Positions 1 to 9,737 of a stretch of 40,556 nucleotides of DNA are shown here, in pieces. This stretch comes from Fodinibius salsisoli (GTDB taxonomy: Bacteria > Bacteroidota > Rhodothermia > Balneolales > Balneolaceae): assembly GCF_026229185.1 (NCBI RefSeq), contig NZ_JAGGJA010000023.1:1-40556 (forward strand). Reading direction: 5' to 3'. The stretch's first letter is position 1, and the number at the start of each line of letters is the position of its first letter. Below the pieces are notes generated by a model, which did not search any database, was not told where the DNA came from, and worked only from the letters and a program-made list of their open reading frames with translations. A program made the position numbers and the translations under genes.

Positions 1-121
1 ACTTATCACCATTAGTTGTGCCATCTGGAACAGTGGGGAATTTTATGACCCGGATCATACCTCCCGGTTTGACCGGGAGAAAAAAGTGGCCTAAGACTTG
101 ATAAAGTCATAGCATTCCCTC
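1..121. repeat. left copy of 121-bp terminal inverted repeat
   Basis: Bases 1-121 are the exact reverse complement of 40430-40550; identity stops at base 122. It contains an 8-bp stem with a 3-base loop (61-79) flanked by an A-rich run. The segment around 33-60 (GTGGGGAATTTTATGACC) resembles the repeated blocks near the ends of IS21-family elements, recalled from memory and not verified. No transposase is in the window, so only the end of an element would be present. Confidence 0.9.
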
Positions 122-720
122 CGAGCTGTGGTTGGGGAAGGCTATACAGCGCTAACTTTCTTTACTTTAGGCCATCATCCCCCTGAATTTGCAGATTAAC
201 CGCTGCAAATTTATCTTCCTTCCCCGAATAGCTCGGGGCAAGCTAAGGGGATTCTGAGCTCTTTTTTCATTTCTCGATTTACCAATAGAAGATTTCTTCC
301 TGCCACTCGAAATGACTGGACAAGGTGATTCAAAATCACGCTATGTTCTCCCTTCCCTACCAGTAGGAAAGGGCTGGCCTGCACTACGAAGTACAGCCTA
401 CGTAGCCACGCCTGTTCAAGAAATTTCTACATTCGTTAAGCTACTTTGGCGTAGTGGACTTTTAACGTAGTGGTGGGATGGTTAAAAAGGGACACAAATT
501 TTTCCGATGGGCATTGTCCTTTTTGTAGAAATAAAAAAAAGAAGTCGTTTTCCCCCTCCGGAAGAGGCCTTAGAAGGGAGACTGACAGCTTCATAACTGA
601 GACTCCCCAATGAAAGGTTTTCTTCTTCCATACTTAAAACGTAACACTTTGGACTTTATATTAAATATTTGATTCTTTTCTGTAAGTTAGTCCAAAACTA
701 ATAACTTCGATTACATACCC
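122..720. other. non-coding, degenerate dispersed repeats
   Basis: No supportable gene. Bases about 165-310 are a diverged copy of the roughly 250-bp dispersed repeat seen intact at 4581, 6319, 9172 and 9738: the AATTTGCAG and CTGCAAATT arms and the CAATAGAAGATTTC tail can be recognised. Bases 370-480 hold short palindromes built on CTACG/CGTAG. Confidence 0.6.
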
Positions 721-1605
721 ATGGAACTATCAGACCTATCCTTTGGACCTTTCCATTTATACACCATTGAAACCGGCCGTTTTCGTTTGGATGGGGGGGC
801 AATGTTCGGTGTAGTCCCCAAGACACTCTGGTCTCGTTATATTGAAGCCGATGATGATAACCGTATTCCCATGGCTATGCGGTGTCTGCTTATCACCTCC
901 GAAAATACCGGCCGCACCTACCTGGTAGATAACGGTTGCGGAACCAAGTTTGATGAAAAATATGAACAGATCTACCAGCTGGATTACACCCATAGCACCC
1001 TTAAAGATTCCCTCAAATATCACGGCTTTGATCCCGAAGACATTACCGACCTTATCTTCTCACACCTGCATTTTGATCATTGTGGCGGCACCACCTATTA
1101 TAATGAGCAGCAAGAAATTCAGCATACCTTTCCCAATGCCACCTACCATGTAACCCAGGAACATCTACAAACAGCTACCAGCCCCAACGCCCGTGAAAAG
1201 GCCAGCTTCCTGCCCGACAACATAGCCCCCATCGCAAAATGGGGTAAGCTTAATGTAGTGGATGAAAATCATGAGTATGAAGAAGGATTGCAGGCCCTGC
1301 CGGTCAATGGTCATACGCTCGGGCAGCAACTACCCAAACTTACCTTTGGCGATGAGACCATTGTCTTTATGGGTGATCTGCTCCCCACACACGTTCATCT
1401 CCCCCTGCCCTGGATCATGGGGTATGACATGTATCCCGTACAAACGCTGACTGAAAAAGAACGCCTTTTAGACCAGGCCGTAGAAAACAACTGGCATCTT
1501 TTCCTGGAGCATGATGCAGAAGAAGAGGTTATTACCATAGCATCTGAAAAAGGAAGGTATGTGATAAATAAGCGATTGCGGCTCAGCGATATTCCCGGCA
1601 AATAA
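721..1605 (+). CDS. MBL-fold metallohydrolase
   Basis: A 294-residue metallo-beta-lactamase-fold hydrolase, probably cytoplasmic since no signal peptide is seen. The zinc site is complete: HLHFDH at residues 115-120, H198 (NGHTLGQ), D219 (MGDLLPTH) and H264 (LEHD). The second-metal Asp/His pair in HxHxDH and the spacing match two-zinc members such as lactonases and other ester hydrolases. The substrate cannot be told from sequence. The N-terminal part (FGPFHLYTIETG) is typical of the family that includes N-acyl-homoserine-lactone lactonases, but that specific function is not shown. It is the only large plus-strand gene in the left half and stands alone, with repeat-rich DNA on both sides. The ATG start has no Shine-Dalgarno, as for most genes here. 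Confidence 0.9.
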   Translation: MELSDLSFGPFHLYTIETGRFRLDGGAMFGVVPKTLWSRYIEADDDNRIPMAMRCLLITSENTGRTYLVDNGCGTKFDEKYEQIYQLDYTHSTLKDSLKYHGFDPEDITDLIFSHLHFDHCGGTTYYNEQQEIQHTFPNATYHVTQEHLQTATSPNAREKASFLPDNIAPIAKWGKLNVVDENHEYEEGLQALPVNGHTLGQQLPKLTFGDETIVFMGDLLPTHVHLPLPWIMGYDMYPVQTLTEKERLLDQAVENNWHLFLEHDAEEEVITIASEKGRYVINKRLRLSDIPGK

Positions 1606-2383
1606 CTCCACGTGCGCACTACCATTGTTTCTTTCCCTTTTGCCGTGTCTGCCCATTTTATCCTCTCCCTAATGTCAGGATTAGAGAGAGGAACATTTTG
1701 AAGCTTAATAATAGAAGATTTCTCTCCGCCGACTGGCGAAATATCAATATCCCGGCCCAACGAATCATTGGCGAGGCTTAAAGAATGATCAAAAGTCATC
1801 CCCCATGGCCCCCTTCAAAGGGGGACATGTAGCTTTATCTCTCCTTTTACTGGTCTTTAGCCTTTAACATTCCGGCATCAGAATACGGTGCGGAAGCCGA
1901 GGGGAATCAGAAAGAATGGTTGTCCGAGTCTAGATTCTTCAGGATGAGTTTCCATTCTTTCCCGAGGAAGCGACCCAATATACACCTGATGAATCCATCA
2001 GCCTGCCCCTTGGAATATCACGCAGTGACCCGCCCGGATTCCATGGGACGGTGTGTTTTTGGGTTACTTTTTTGATCATTCAAAAAAGTGATAGCAGAAT
2101 GGCATTGCTTAACAATACGACAGTCATTCCTTTCGCCTTTATTCTTGACCCGCTCCTATCCCCTCCCTAATGTTAGGATTAGGGAGAGGGATATTTTGCA
2201 GCTAAAAACTAAAAGGGGTTCTCTCTTCTCACGACGGCTGGCGGAATTCGTTCTAATATGACTGTGATAGTTGATTAAAAAATATGCCTTTACTCCCTTC
2301 CCTGACCCATGGAATCCTCCGAAGAATCGGAGGGCCACAGCGTAGTATCCCCCAAGACCTGCTTGTAGAGAGAGAATCTTCTT

Positions 2384-2448
2384 ACTCATCGGATGAGTGA
2401 CAGGATCCATAACAAGCATTGAGCAAGATCACTCATCCGATGAGTGAT
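2384..2448. repeat. REPIN-like pair of palindromes, copy 1
   Basis: Two short palindromes face each other. ACTCATC-G-GATGAGT (2384-2398) and ATCACTCATC-C-GATGAGTGAT (2428-2448) are separated by about 30 bases. Their cores are reverse complements of each other, so the whole unit is itself an inverted repeat, as in REPINs. A second copy with the same layout but an unrelated spacer lies at 4502-4568. The two copies bracket the UDP-sugar dehydrogenase gene. Confidence 0.8.
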
Positions 2449-2730
2449 ACCAGCCAATTTCCCATTTGCCCCCAGTGGAATAAGATTTCACAGGTCAGGT
2501 CGGGGATGGGTCAAAAAAGAGCAAAACTCCCCCCGATAAGTTGACAGCCTATGTCCCCACTTGAGACTCCTCGTCACCGGCTCCTCGGAGTGACATGCAC
2601 GGCATTGAGCTAACTCTTGACCGTCACAAGTTACAAACTTGCGACAGTAAAAAATTCAACTCCAGAAGATTCTCCCCTTATAAAAGGGGGTTAGGGGGAT
2701 TTATGGATACTTAAAACCGAACAAGGCTTT

Positions 2731-2800
2731 GAGGGAGTTAAACTCTCGTTAGTCAATAGCATGAGCTAAAACCGGCGGGAGTACAACTCCCCTGGAGCTG
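2731..2800 (+). repeat. twin-hairpin dispersed element, copy 1
   Basis: GGGAGTT-aa-ACTCTC and CGGGAGT-aca-ACTCCC hairpins flank a linker with ATAGCATGAGC and an AAAACCGG tail. Inverted copies with the same linker occur at 36429-36520 and 37233-37309, and a half copy at 34204-34240. Confidence 0.7.
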
Positions 2801-3039
2801 TGAACCTTTAGACTTAACACTCACGGACTTTGCAAAACTTAGCTTGTCATCCTGTCCCTCCCGAGTAGTCGGAATCGGGATCAGGATCTTCCTCAAAGTT
2901 TACTAAAATCATATGAGATGCTGTCCCGAATTCTCGGGATCAGCATGACAAGGTCTGATAGTTTTGTTTTACAAGGTCCTCTAACTTAAAACGCCCTGCC
3001 CTCTCAATTCCTAATTTTTAATTCTTCATTGCCCATTCC

Positions 3040-4365
3040 CTACGCCTGCCACACCTGCTCAGGATTCTTCGCGTAGCCATTCATCGCATCGCGGGTGTCG
3101 ATGATGCACTCCGACCACTCCGCCAGCTGCTCATAGTCGATATCCGAATGGTTCGTGGCAATGATCACCGCATCATAGCTGCGGATATTTTCCTCGCTCC
3201 ACGCAATCGACTCCGTGCCCGTCCACTCCGCATGCTCCCGCGTCGGCTTGATGACCGGGATATGCGAATCGTAATAGGCTACCTCCGCCCCGTACTCTTT
3301 CAGCAGGTCCAGGATCTTGAAGGTCGGCGACTCCCGCATGTCGTCCACATCCGGCTTGTAGGCCAGTCCCAGGACCAGCACGCGGCTTCCGTTCATCGGC
3401 TTCTTGTGGGCATTCAGGGCCTTCAGCGTCTGGTCCATCACGTATTGCGGCATGGAGGTATTAATCTCCCCCGCCAGCTCAATAAAGCGGGTGTTCTGTT
3501 CATACTCCCGTGCCTTCCACGTCAGGTAAAAGGGATCGATGGGGATACAGTGCCCCCCGAGCCCCGGACCCGGCACAAACTTCATAAAGCCAAAGGGCTT
3601 CGTATCGGCGGCATCCAGCACCTCATGCACGTCAATATCCATCTCCTGGAAGACCACCTTCAGCTCGTTCACCAGGGCGATGTTGACCGCCCGGAACACA
3701 TTCTCGGTAATCTTCACCGCCTCGGCCGTCTTGGTATCAGAGACCGGCACCGTCTGCACGATGGCCGTGTCATAAAGCGCGCAGGCCAGCCTGATGGCCT
3801 CCTCCCCATGGCCGCCCACAACTTTGGGAATCTTGGCGGTATTGAAGTTCACATTCCCGGGATCTTCGCGTTCGGGGCTGTAGGCCACATAAAAATCCTC
3901 TCCTGATGTCAGGCCGGACTTCGACTCCAGGATGGGGATGATCAGCTCTTCGGTGGTCCCCGGATAGGTGGTAGACTCTAAAATAACCAGCTGGCCTTTC
4001 TGCAGGTGCTCACCAACGGTAAAACAGGTACGCTCTACGTACTGCATATCCGGCTCGCGGTGTTCATCCAGCGGCGTAGGCACGCAGAGCAGGACCGCAT
4101 CCACTTCCGCAAGACGATCAAAATCGGTGGTTGCATCGGCCCGGTCGCTTTGTGCCAGCTTCCCCATCATCTCTTTGCCCAGGTGCTTAATGTATGGACG
4201 CCCCTCCCGGATGCAATTGACCTTTTCTTTATCGATATCAAAGCCCAACACCGGCATGTTTTCATTGTGGAAGGTCCACATCAGGGGTAGACCCACATAG
4301 CCCAGCCCTACAATACCGATGGCAAACTCTTTGTCATCTATTTTTTTGAGTAGCTCTTGAAGCAT
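3040..4365 (-). CDS. wecC: UDP-N-acetyl-sugar 6-dehydrogenase (WbpA/WecC type)
   Basis: A 441-residue nucleotide-sugar dehydrogenase that oxidises C6 of a UDP-HexNAc to the uronic acid with two NAD+. Rossmann motif GLGYVG is at residues 20-25 with D43 after beta-2. The central domain carries the conserved NIALVNEL helix (about 228-235). The catalytic cysteine is C273 in GPGLGGHCIPIDP, followed by the C-terminal UDP-binding domain (GLAYKPDVDDMRESP). The length is normal. The GHCIPIDPFYL context points to the UDP-GlcNAc/UDP-ManNAc dehydrogenase branch (WbpA, WecC, VipA) rather than UDP-glucose dehydrogenase. With wecB nearby, UDP-ManNAc to UDP-ManNAcA is the likely step, but UDP-GlcNAc cannot be excluded; the symbol is therefore tentative. 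It stands alone on the minus strand, bracketed by two REPIN-like elements. Confidence 0.88.
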   Translation of the reverse strand: MLQELLKKIDDKEFAIGIVGLGYVGLPLMWTFHNENMPVLGFDIDKEKVNCIREGRPYIKHLGKEMMGKLAQSDRADATTDFDRLAEVDAVLLCVPTPLDEHREPDMQYVERTCFTVGEHLQKGQLVILESTTYPGTTEELIIPILESKSGLTSGEDFYVAYSPEREDPGNVNFNTAKIPKVVGGHGEEAIRLACALYDTAIVQTVPVSDTKTAEAVKITENVFRAVNIALVNELKVVFQEMDIDVHEVLDAADTKPFGFMKFVPGPGLGGHCIPIDPFYLTWKAREYEQNTRFIELAGEINTSMPQYVMDQTLKALNAHKKPMNGSRVLVLGLAYKPDVDDMRESPTFKILDLLKEYGAEVAYYDSHIPVIKPTREHAEWTGTESIAWSEENIRSYDAVIIATNHSDIDYEQLAEWSECIIDTRDAMNGYAKNPEQVWQA

Positions 4366-4501
4366 GAATTTTATGGCTGATTATAAATTTTATAAGACGC
4401 TGAATATAAGCAAATGTTATAAGAATATGGAATACCTATTATTGAAGGCCGTACTTTAATTTATGTTCCCGTTCACGGAAGCCGAAAATTAGAGCATTTC
4501 A

Positions 4502-4568
4502 TACTCATCGGATGAGTACCAAAAGACATGGTTACATATTCGGTCAAATCACTCATCCGATGAGTGAT
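4502..4568. repeat. REPIN-like pair of palindromes, copy 2
   Basis: TACTCATC-G-GATGAGTA (4502-4518) and ATCACTCATC-C-GATGAGTGAT (4548-4568) have the same arms, central bases and near-identical spacing as copy 1 at 2384. The spacer sequence differs apart from a shared AATC/GATC edge, so the palindromes and not the spacer are conserved. Confidence 0.8.
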
Positions 4569-4580
4569 AAACCTATGGAC

Positions 4581-4868
4581 TTGCTAAACTTTTATAGCTC
4601 GCTTCCCTATCCTGTCATCTCGACCATTGGGAGAGATCTTCTACTCGCAGGGCAGGAGATTTAGAGGCTGCAAAGCTGGAACGGGCACTTCCAAGGCCCA
4701 ACCTGTTATAGATGCCACAGGTCATCCCCCTGAATTTGCAGTAAAAAGCGCTGCAAATTTTCCCCCTTCGAAGGGGGACTCCAAACTTTTCTTCATTTTT
4801 CAGCTTACCAATACAAGATCCGGGAGATCACCGCGGTCGCAACAGGTGTTCCCTTGTGATGACAACCC
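4581..4868. repeat. dispersed ~250-300-bp repeat, copy 1
   Basis: Shares long stretches with 6319-6620, 9172-9421 and 9738-9987. Two internal hairpins are conserved: AATTTGCAG...CTGCAAATT, and the perfect palindrome CCCCCTTCGAAGGGGG. No protein is plausible, since frames differ between copies. Confidence 0.75.
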
Positions 4869-4891
4869 CTAATTTCAAATCAAATACCCTA

Positions 4892-5211
4892 CTATTTCAG
4901 TCCAAGTAAAACTTTCAGCTTCTTATTCAGCTCTTTTAATCTTGATTCAGAAATAGTCCCCAGGCGACCTAAAATTAAATTCTTTTCGAGAGTCGTAATT
5001 TTTGCCAATCTAACAAGAGACTTTTTCTTCAAGCCATTCAATTCTGTCGGTTCTAAAAAAGGTCTCACTCCTTTTTCCAATGTAATTGTGTAGTAAGAAA
5101 AGCCAATGTTACATCATCTTCATCATCTACTAAAACCACGGCCGGTCTCCTCTTAGTTGAAGATAAATCCGTAAAAGGAAAGGGAACTAACACAATATCT
5201 CCTTTCCTCAT
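4892..5211 (-). pseudogene. PemK/MazF-family toxin, frameshifted
   Basis: The start at 5211 overlaps the antitoxin stop as ATGA. It reads MRKGDIVLVPFPFTDLS, then STKRRPAVVL and TTQLHWKKE, and hits TGA at 5067-5065. A shifted frame continues with the family's C-terminal half (FLEPTELNGLKKKSLVRLAKI, LGRLGTIS) to 4892. The N-terminal part matches the PemK/MazF ribonuclease fold, including the KRRPAVVL segment. A single-base indel in the A/G-rich stretch around 5060-5090 explains the break. Joined, the protein would be about 106 residues, normal for this family. It is either a true pseudogene or a sequencing error. Confidence 0.8.
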
Positions 5212-5438
5212 AATTCCTCGTCACCTTTAAGATCCTCAAGGGTATATAACTCTTCTTCGTCATGTAAAAAATCAAAAGATTTGCCCTTCTCTGCCTGTTG
5301 TTGGATCTCATCCACCAATCCCCTCTCAGCAACTTTAGACAGCAAGAAATCCACAAAATCCTTTGCTTCTTTCAACTCAACATCATCAAGCTGATGAAGC
5401 TTTTCTATTGTATTTTTTAAAACTTGATCTCTTTTCAT
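5208..5438 (-). CDS. antitoxin of PemK-type module
   Basis: A 76-residue acidic protein with an N-terminal helical segment of the DUF2281-like kind (LHQLDDVELKEAKDFVDFLLSK) and an acidic tail (HDEEELYTLEDLKGDEEL) of the sort that wraps a PemK/MazF toxin. Its stop overlaps the toxin start by four bases (ATGA), the usual coupled arrangement. With the toxin frameshifted, this antitoxin may be a leftover; it could still bind other PemK toxins. The family assignment rests on pattern and on the neighbouring toxin. Confidence 0.8.
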   Translation of the reverse strand: MKRDQVLKNTIEKLHQLDDVELKEAKDFVDFLLSKVAERGLVDEIQQQAEKGKSFDFLHDEEELYTLEDLKGDEEL

Positions 5439-6318
5439 TGTTCAGGAATTAAATAGCTTTGGACACGATCATTGCACTAAGAATGTTGCTACATTAATAA
5501 AACTTAAACAAATATTATTCATATTTCACTATTTAACAACCGGTGGTGTTAAAAACAGTCCGGAATACGGTATCAGTCTAACTATTGGCAGTCCACGGAT
5601 AGTATACGGCCCACACACTCCGCCCGGCACTAAAGTACCAGTCTATGGATGTCCTTGACGAAAACCCTGACAAGCAGGTTTCGCAGCTCGAACTATCCTG
5701 CTATCGTAAAAACCCTTCAGATGCTACTCGGACCTTTATTAGGAGATCCCTCCACTGCGGATCCCCAAACGTGTTCCTGCCCCACTTACATAGTTAATTA
5801 TTGAGAATCCCTATTCAGGGGATGTAGGGCTCCACCCGGTCATTTAGATAATATGCATCTGATGTGTGGACAGGCCTGGTTTCCGTTTCTTTTTTGACCC
5901 ACTCCTATCCTCTCCCTAACATTAGGGAGAGGGACATTGTGCAGCCTAACAATAGAAAATCCGGGAGATCACCGCGGTCGCAACAGGCGCTCCCTCGTGA
6001 TGACAGCCCTCCTCGGAGTGACGGCTTGGGATAATATAGGGATGCTTTTTACACTGTTCCAAGTTACAAACTTGAAACAGTTTGGGGCTAAAAACCGATC
6101 GAGAGTACAACTCCTCTTCGAGCTGTGATGCCTCTTATATGCAGGCCGCTGAAACAACCTGCAAGAGATCGGTAGGTCGGGAAGCTGTCCCGACCATGCT
6201 TGATTTAATATCCATACTACTACACAGAAAAGATCTATAGAATGTTAAATTAGAGCATTTCATGCTGCTTTTTTTGTCAGTAGAGGTACCTAAGCAAAAT
6301 AAATTTCGCTCTACAATT

Positions 6319-6640
6319 CTGCTAAACTTTTATAGCTCGCTTCCCCACCCTGTCATCTCGATCCCGACTACTGTCGGGGAAGAGATTTTCTACTCGCAGG
6401 CCAGGAGATTTAGGGGTTGCAAAGCTGGAACGGGCACTTCCAAGGCCCAACCTGTTATAGATGCCACAGGTCATCCCCCTGAATTTGCAGTAAAAAACGC
6501 TGCAAATTTTCCCCCTTCGAAGGGGGACTCCAAACTTTTCTTCATTTTCCAGTTTACCAATAGAAGATCCTGAAGATCATCACGGTCGCAACAGGTGTTC
6601 CCTCGTGATGACAGCCCTCCTCGGAGTGACGGCTTGGACT
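6319..6640. repeat. dispersed ~250-300-bp repeat, copy 2
   Basis: Begins with the same GCTAAACTTTTATAGCTCGC as the copy at 4581 and keeps both internal hairpins. It extends further right into TCGGAGTGACGGCTTGGACT, which is also found at 9475 and 8640. Confidence 0.75.
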
Positions 6641-6726
6641 CTCGGCTTTCAAGTGGATTCGGCTCTGGATATCAACCTTTCCCAAGCTATTCGGGAGGGG
6701 CAGCGGATTTAGAGATAGAGAATCTA

Positions 6727-6749
6727 AGCGAAATAAATTTCGCTCTACA
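6727..6749 (+). repeat. variable-stem palindrome with CTACA tail
   Basis: AGCGAAAT-AA-ATTTCGCT followed by CTACA. The element at 37451-37472 has the same layout with compensatory changes on both arms (GCGAGAT-AA-ATCTCGC, then CCTACA). This covariation suggests that base pairing is what is kept. Confidence 0.65.
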
Positions 6750-6894
6750 ACCGAGAATTCGAGCATTTCCCTAACTGGCGCAAGTTTGCAACTTGGGCCT
6801 TCAACTGAAGGGGAGATTAGATTGTGACAGGTGGCCTACAATAGTAGGCCGGACATCTCGTCCGGCTGATAGCATCTTTATTATAGTTGTTACA

Positions 6895-6918
6895 GTCGGG
6901 AAAAATTCCCGACCTACA
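6895..6918 (+). repeat. variable-stem palindrome with CTACA tail
   Basis: GTCGGGAA-AAA-TTCCCGAC followed by CTACA. Related units lie at 10643-10666 (same arms, loop AGC) and, on the other strand, near 6172-6195. Confidence 0.6.
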
Positions 6919-7103
6919 TATGGAATACTGTCCTGTTTCCCATTTGAGACTCCTCGTCGTTGGCTCCTCGGGATGACAAGGCGAGATAATATGGGGCTGC
7001 TTTACACTGTTCCAAGTTACAAACTTGAAACAGCAGAGAAATGGAATTAGAGCATTGCCCGAACATTCAACCTTCTACATCCAACATTTAACATCCGGAG
7101 TAC

Positions 7104-8342
7104 TTAAACCGCAATCTTATCCTGTTCGCTCTCTTCCTTATCCGATAAATCGTAGACCTTGGACGCGGAACCGTTTTCAACAATATTGCTTAACAGGTCA
7201 ACACCTCGCTCCTGGTCAAACTGCAGGCCCCATTTGTAGCTATACCAGCGCTGCCACTTGCGGCCAAAGACCTTTGAAAAGAGACGTCGTTTAAACCCAT
7301 TAGTAGGAAAGATGAGCAGGCAAGAGCCTACCACCAGCCCCAGCATCACATTTACATTCAGAGTCGTCTGGCTAAGGAGCAGTGCAAAACCCACTACCAA
7401 AGAGCTTAAAACATAAAGCGTCGTTGAGGCCCATTTATGCGAGAGTCCCATACGAAGCAGTTCATGATGCACATGATCCTGCCCCGGCCGGAATATTGAG
7501 CGACCTCTTCGTAATCGCTTAACAACGACGCGGAGCGTATCAAAGAGTGGAAAAGCCAGGATAGCAACCGTAAGTACCGATACCGTATTGCCAAACAAGG
7601 CCGTAAAGGCCGGTACACTACCCAGGTTTAAAAAAGCAATCGCTTGTACTGAAAGCAAAAAGCCCAATATCATGGATCCCGTATCGCCCATAAAGATGGA
7701 AGCCGGGCTAAAGTTATAACGCAGAAATCCTAATAACGCCCCGGCCAGGCATAACGAAAAAGCAACCATGGGCCATTGGCCTGCGAACATAAATCCCGCC
7801 CCAAATAACAGCGAAGCAAGGACGCCAAAGCCTCCGGCCAGCCCGTCGATACCATCAATTAAGTTTACCGCATTAATAACGACTATCACCGTGAACAACG
7901 TAATCGGCAAGGCTATCCATAACGGTATTTCTGCCAGGCCGAACATCCCATAAAAATCATTAATAATGATGCCGGAGCCATACATAACCAAGCCGACCGC
8001 AGATATCTGGGCTCCCAGCTTTACTTTCGCCGACAGGGTCACCAGGTCATCCTTAAGGCCAACAAAGAATAAGATGACTAATGCTGCTACCAAGTAAGAA
8101 AAACCGGTAAAGCTGTCCGACCAGGAACTGATAGCAAAGCTCAAAAGGAAAGAAGCAAATATAGCAATTCCTCCCAGGGTGGGTATGGACTCTGAATGTA
8201 TTTTACGGCTGTAATCCGGATGATCAAACAGATTACGCCTATTCGCCGCTCTGATAATGACAGGAATGGAAAAAGAGGATATCAAATAAGCAAATAGGAC
8301 CATCCCGCCCATCATCACCCTGTCCTGTAACAAGTATTCCAT
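7104..8342 (-). CDS. wecA: undecaprenyl-phosphate GlcNAc-1-phosphate transferase (WecA/TagO family)
   Basis: A 412-residue polytopic membrane protein that moves a HexNAc-1-phosphate from its UDP form to undecaprenyl phosphate, the first membrane step of glycan assembly. Hallmarks of the MraY/WecA superfamily are all present: GLKDD (95-99), NAVNLIDGIDGLAGG (157-171), FMGDTGS (217-223) and DHVHHELLRMG (289-299). About ten hydrophobic segments can be seen. The soluble C-terminal tail of about 60 residues is rich in charge. Its likely role is priming of the polysaccharide built by the cluster at 13.9-33.8 kb. The gene is monocistronic, with an AT-rich upstream region (8345-8450) that probably holds its promoter. 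Confidence 0.92.
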   Translation of the reverse strand: MEYLLQDRVMMGGMVLFAYLISSFSIPVIIRAANRRNLFDHPDYSRKIHSESIPTLGGIAIFASFLLSFAISSWSDSFTGFSYLVAALVILFFVGLKDDLVTLSAKVKLGAQISAVGLVMYGSGIIINDFYGMFGLAEIPLWIALPITLFTVIVVINAVNLIDGIDGLAGGFGVLASLLFGAGFMFAGQWPMVAFSLCLAGALLGFLRYNFSPASIFMGDTGSMILGFLLSVQAIAFLNLGSVPAFTALFGNTVSVLTVAILAFPLFDTLRVVVKRLRRGRSIFRPGQDHVHHELLRMGLSHKWASTTLYVLSSLVVGFALLLSQTTLNVNVMLGLVVGSCLLIFPTNGFKRRLFSKVFGRKWQRWYSYKWGLQFDQERGVDLLSNIVENGSASKVYDLSDKEESEQDKIAV

Positions 8343-9171
8343 AGAATATGATTAATTCATCGGTATACGCCTCATCTTATATTTCGTTCTGAAGATAACA
8401 CATTAATACCTTTGACACAATATTAACAATTCTTAACGTCTGTTTATAGTAAAAGCTGCCATTAAATGTTCCAATGAATTTCTATTACAGAATCTATCGT
8501 CAATGCGCCTTTACTTCTAATGTTAATGACCAAGCCATCTCTATTTCAGGTATAGATTTTCTATTCGGAGGCCGCACCCTTAACAACTGAGCTATTGTTT
8601 CTATCCCTTTTGCCGTGTTGGACCTGCTCAAAAGTGACAACCTGGACTCTCGGCTTTCAAGTGGATTCGACTCTGGATATTGAGGCTGTCCAAAAAGTCC
8701 AAACTCTGGAATGGGGCCTAAATAATTAAAGTATATCAATCTCCCTAAATCCCTCTTCTCCAAAGCCTGTCCCGACCACTGTCGGGGAGGGACTTTAAAA
8801 GGGCCTTGATGGCATTTTGAGCGATATCGAAGTCTAAGAGTTCCTCCTTGCGTGTCCCGAGCGATTCGGGGGAGAAGGAGGACAGGAGGATTGACCAATC
8901 GATTGAAATCATAGACCTCATTTGTTTAGGAATCTGATTGTTGACTGTGATTTTTGGGACAGCCACACAGGGGGATTTAACTTGCCTGGTCCCGACACAT
9001 CGGGATTTCCTGGGTGAAAAATAATAATGGAAGCATCGCATTATTTAATAACCGAGTTATCGTTTCTTTTGCCTTTTATTTTGACCCACTCCTATCCTCT
9101 CCCTAACATTAGGGAGAGGGACATTGTCCTGCTTAACAATAGAAGATTTCTGGCCGCCAACGGGCGGATCG

Positions 9172-9421
9172 AAATGACATTGTAAGCCCCCCCTTTCTTT
9201 TTTAACCCACACATGGTCATCTCGAATGCAATAAGAGCCCCCCTACTCGCAGGCCAGGAGATTTAGGGGTCGCAAAGCTGGAACGGACACTTCCAAGGCC
9301 CAACCTGTTATAGATGCCACAGGTCATCCCCCTGAATTTGCAGTAAAAAGCGCTGCAAATTTTCCCCCTTCGAAGGGGGACTCCAAACTTTTCTTCATTT
9401 TCCAGCTTATCAATAGAAGAT
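9172..9421. repeat. dispersed repeat, copy 3
   Basis: Nearly identical to 9738-9987, differing at a handful of positions including one inside the C5-TTCGAA-G5 palindrome. The pair looks like a local duplication of about 570 bp. Confidence 0.75.
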
Positions 9422-9737
9422 CCGGGAGATTACCGCGGTTGCAACAGGCGCTCCCTCATGATGACAGCCCTCCTCGGAGTGACAACCTGGACTCTCGGTT
9501 TTCAAAGGGATCGACTCTGGATATTCCCCCTTTCAAAACCTGTCCCGAGCTATTCGGGAGGGGGACAGGGGGATTTAGAGGTAGAGAATCTTAGCGTAAT
9601 TAATTTCGCTCTACAATTCTGCTAAACTTTTATAGCCCGCTTCCCTATTCTGTCATCTCGACCAGCGGGAGAGATCTTTTATTCCCAGGGCAAAATCCTC
9701 AACAGTAGAAGATTTCTCTCTCCACCTGCGTTCCGTT

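Larger units (their letters stand above)
1606..3039. other. 1.4-kb non-coding repeat-rich gap
   Basis: No credible gene; open frames here are short and lie inside repeats. It holds a REPIN-like palindrome pair (2384-2448), a CAAGTT-ACA-AACTTG hairpin (2627-2641), a twin-hairpin element (2731-2800) and several fragments of the form 'ccctaatgttaggattaggg' or 'tgtcatcctgtc' that recur elsewhere in the window. Confidence 0.6.
4366..4891. other. non-coding gap with REPIN-like unit and dispersed repeat
   Basis: No gene is supported. The short open frame at 4627-4872 is only the repeat read in one frame; the same peptide reappears in the repeat copy at 6319. Confidence 0.6.
5439..7103. other. 1.7-kb non-coding repeat-rich gap
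   Basis: No gene is supported. It contains the second copy of the ~250-bp dispersed repeat and a dense set of short hairpins: 6060-6074 and 7013-7027 (CAAGTT arms), 6181 region and 6895-6918 (GTCGGGA arms), 6727-6749 (AGCGAAAT arms), 6781-6795 and 6848-6866 (GCCGGAC arms). Most of the GTCGGGA, AGCGAAAT and GCCGGAC types carry a CTAC tail on one strand. Confidence 0.6.

Noticed and set aside
61-79. Stem-loop in the terminal repeat as a Rho-independent terminator
   Set aside because: On the plus strand the stem is followed by A residues, not T; on the minus strand the T run precedes the stem. The order is wrong for a terminator on either strand.
3148-3906. 252-codon open frame opposite the UDP-sugar dehydrogenase
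   Set aside because: Arg/His-rich shadow of a GC-rich gene whose minus-strand product has all catalytic residues.
4627-4872. Small protein shared with 6262-6573 (peptide GTGTSKAQPVIDATGHPPEF)
   Set aside because: The shared peptide is just the dispersed repeat translated; other repeat copies break the frame and no start context is kept.
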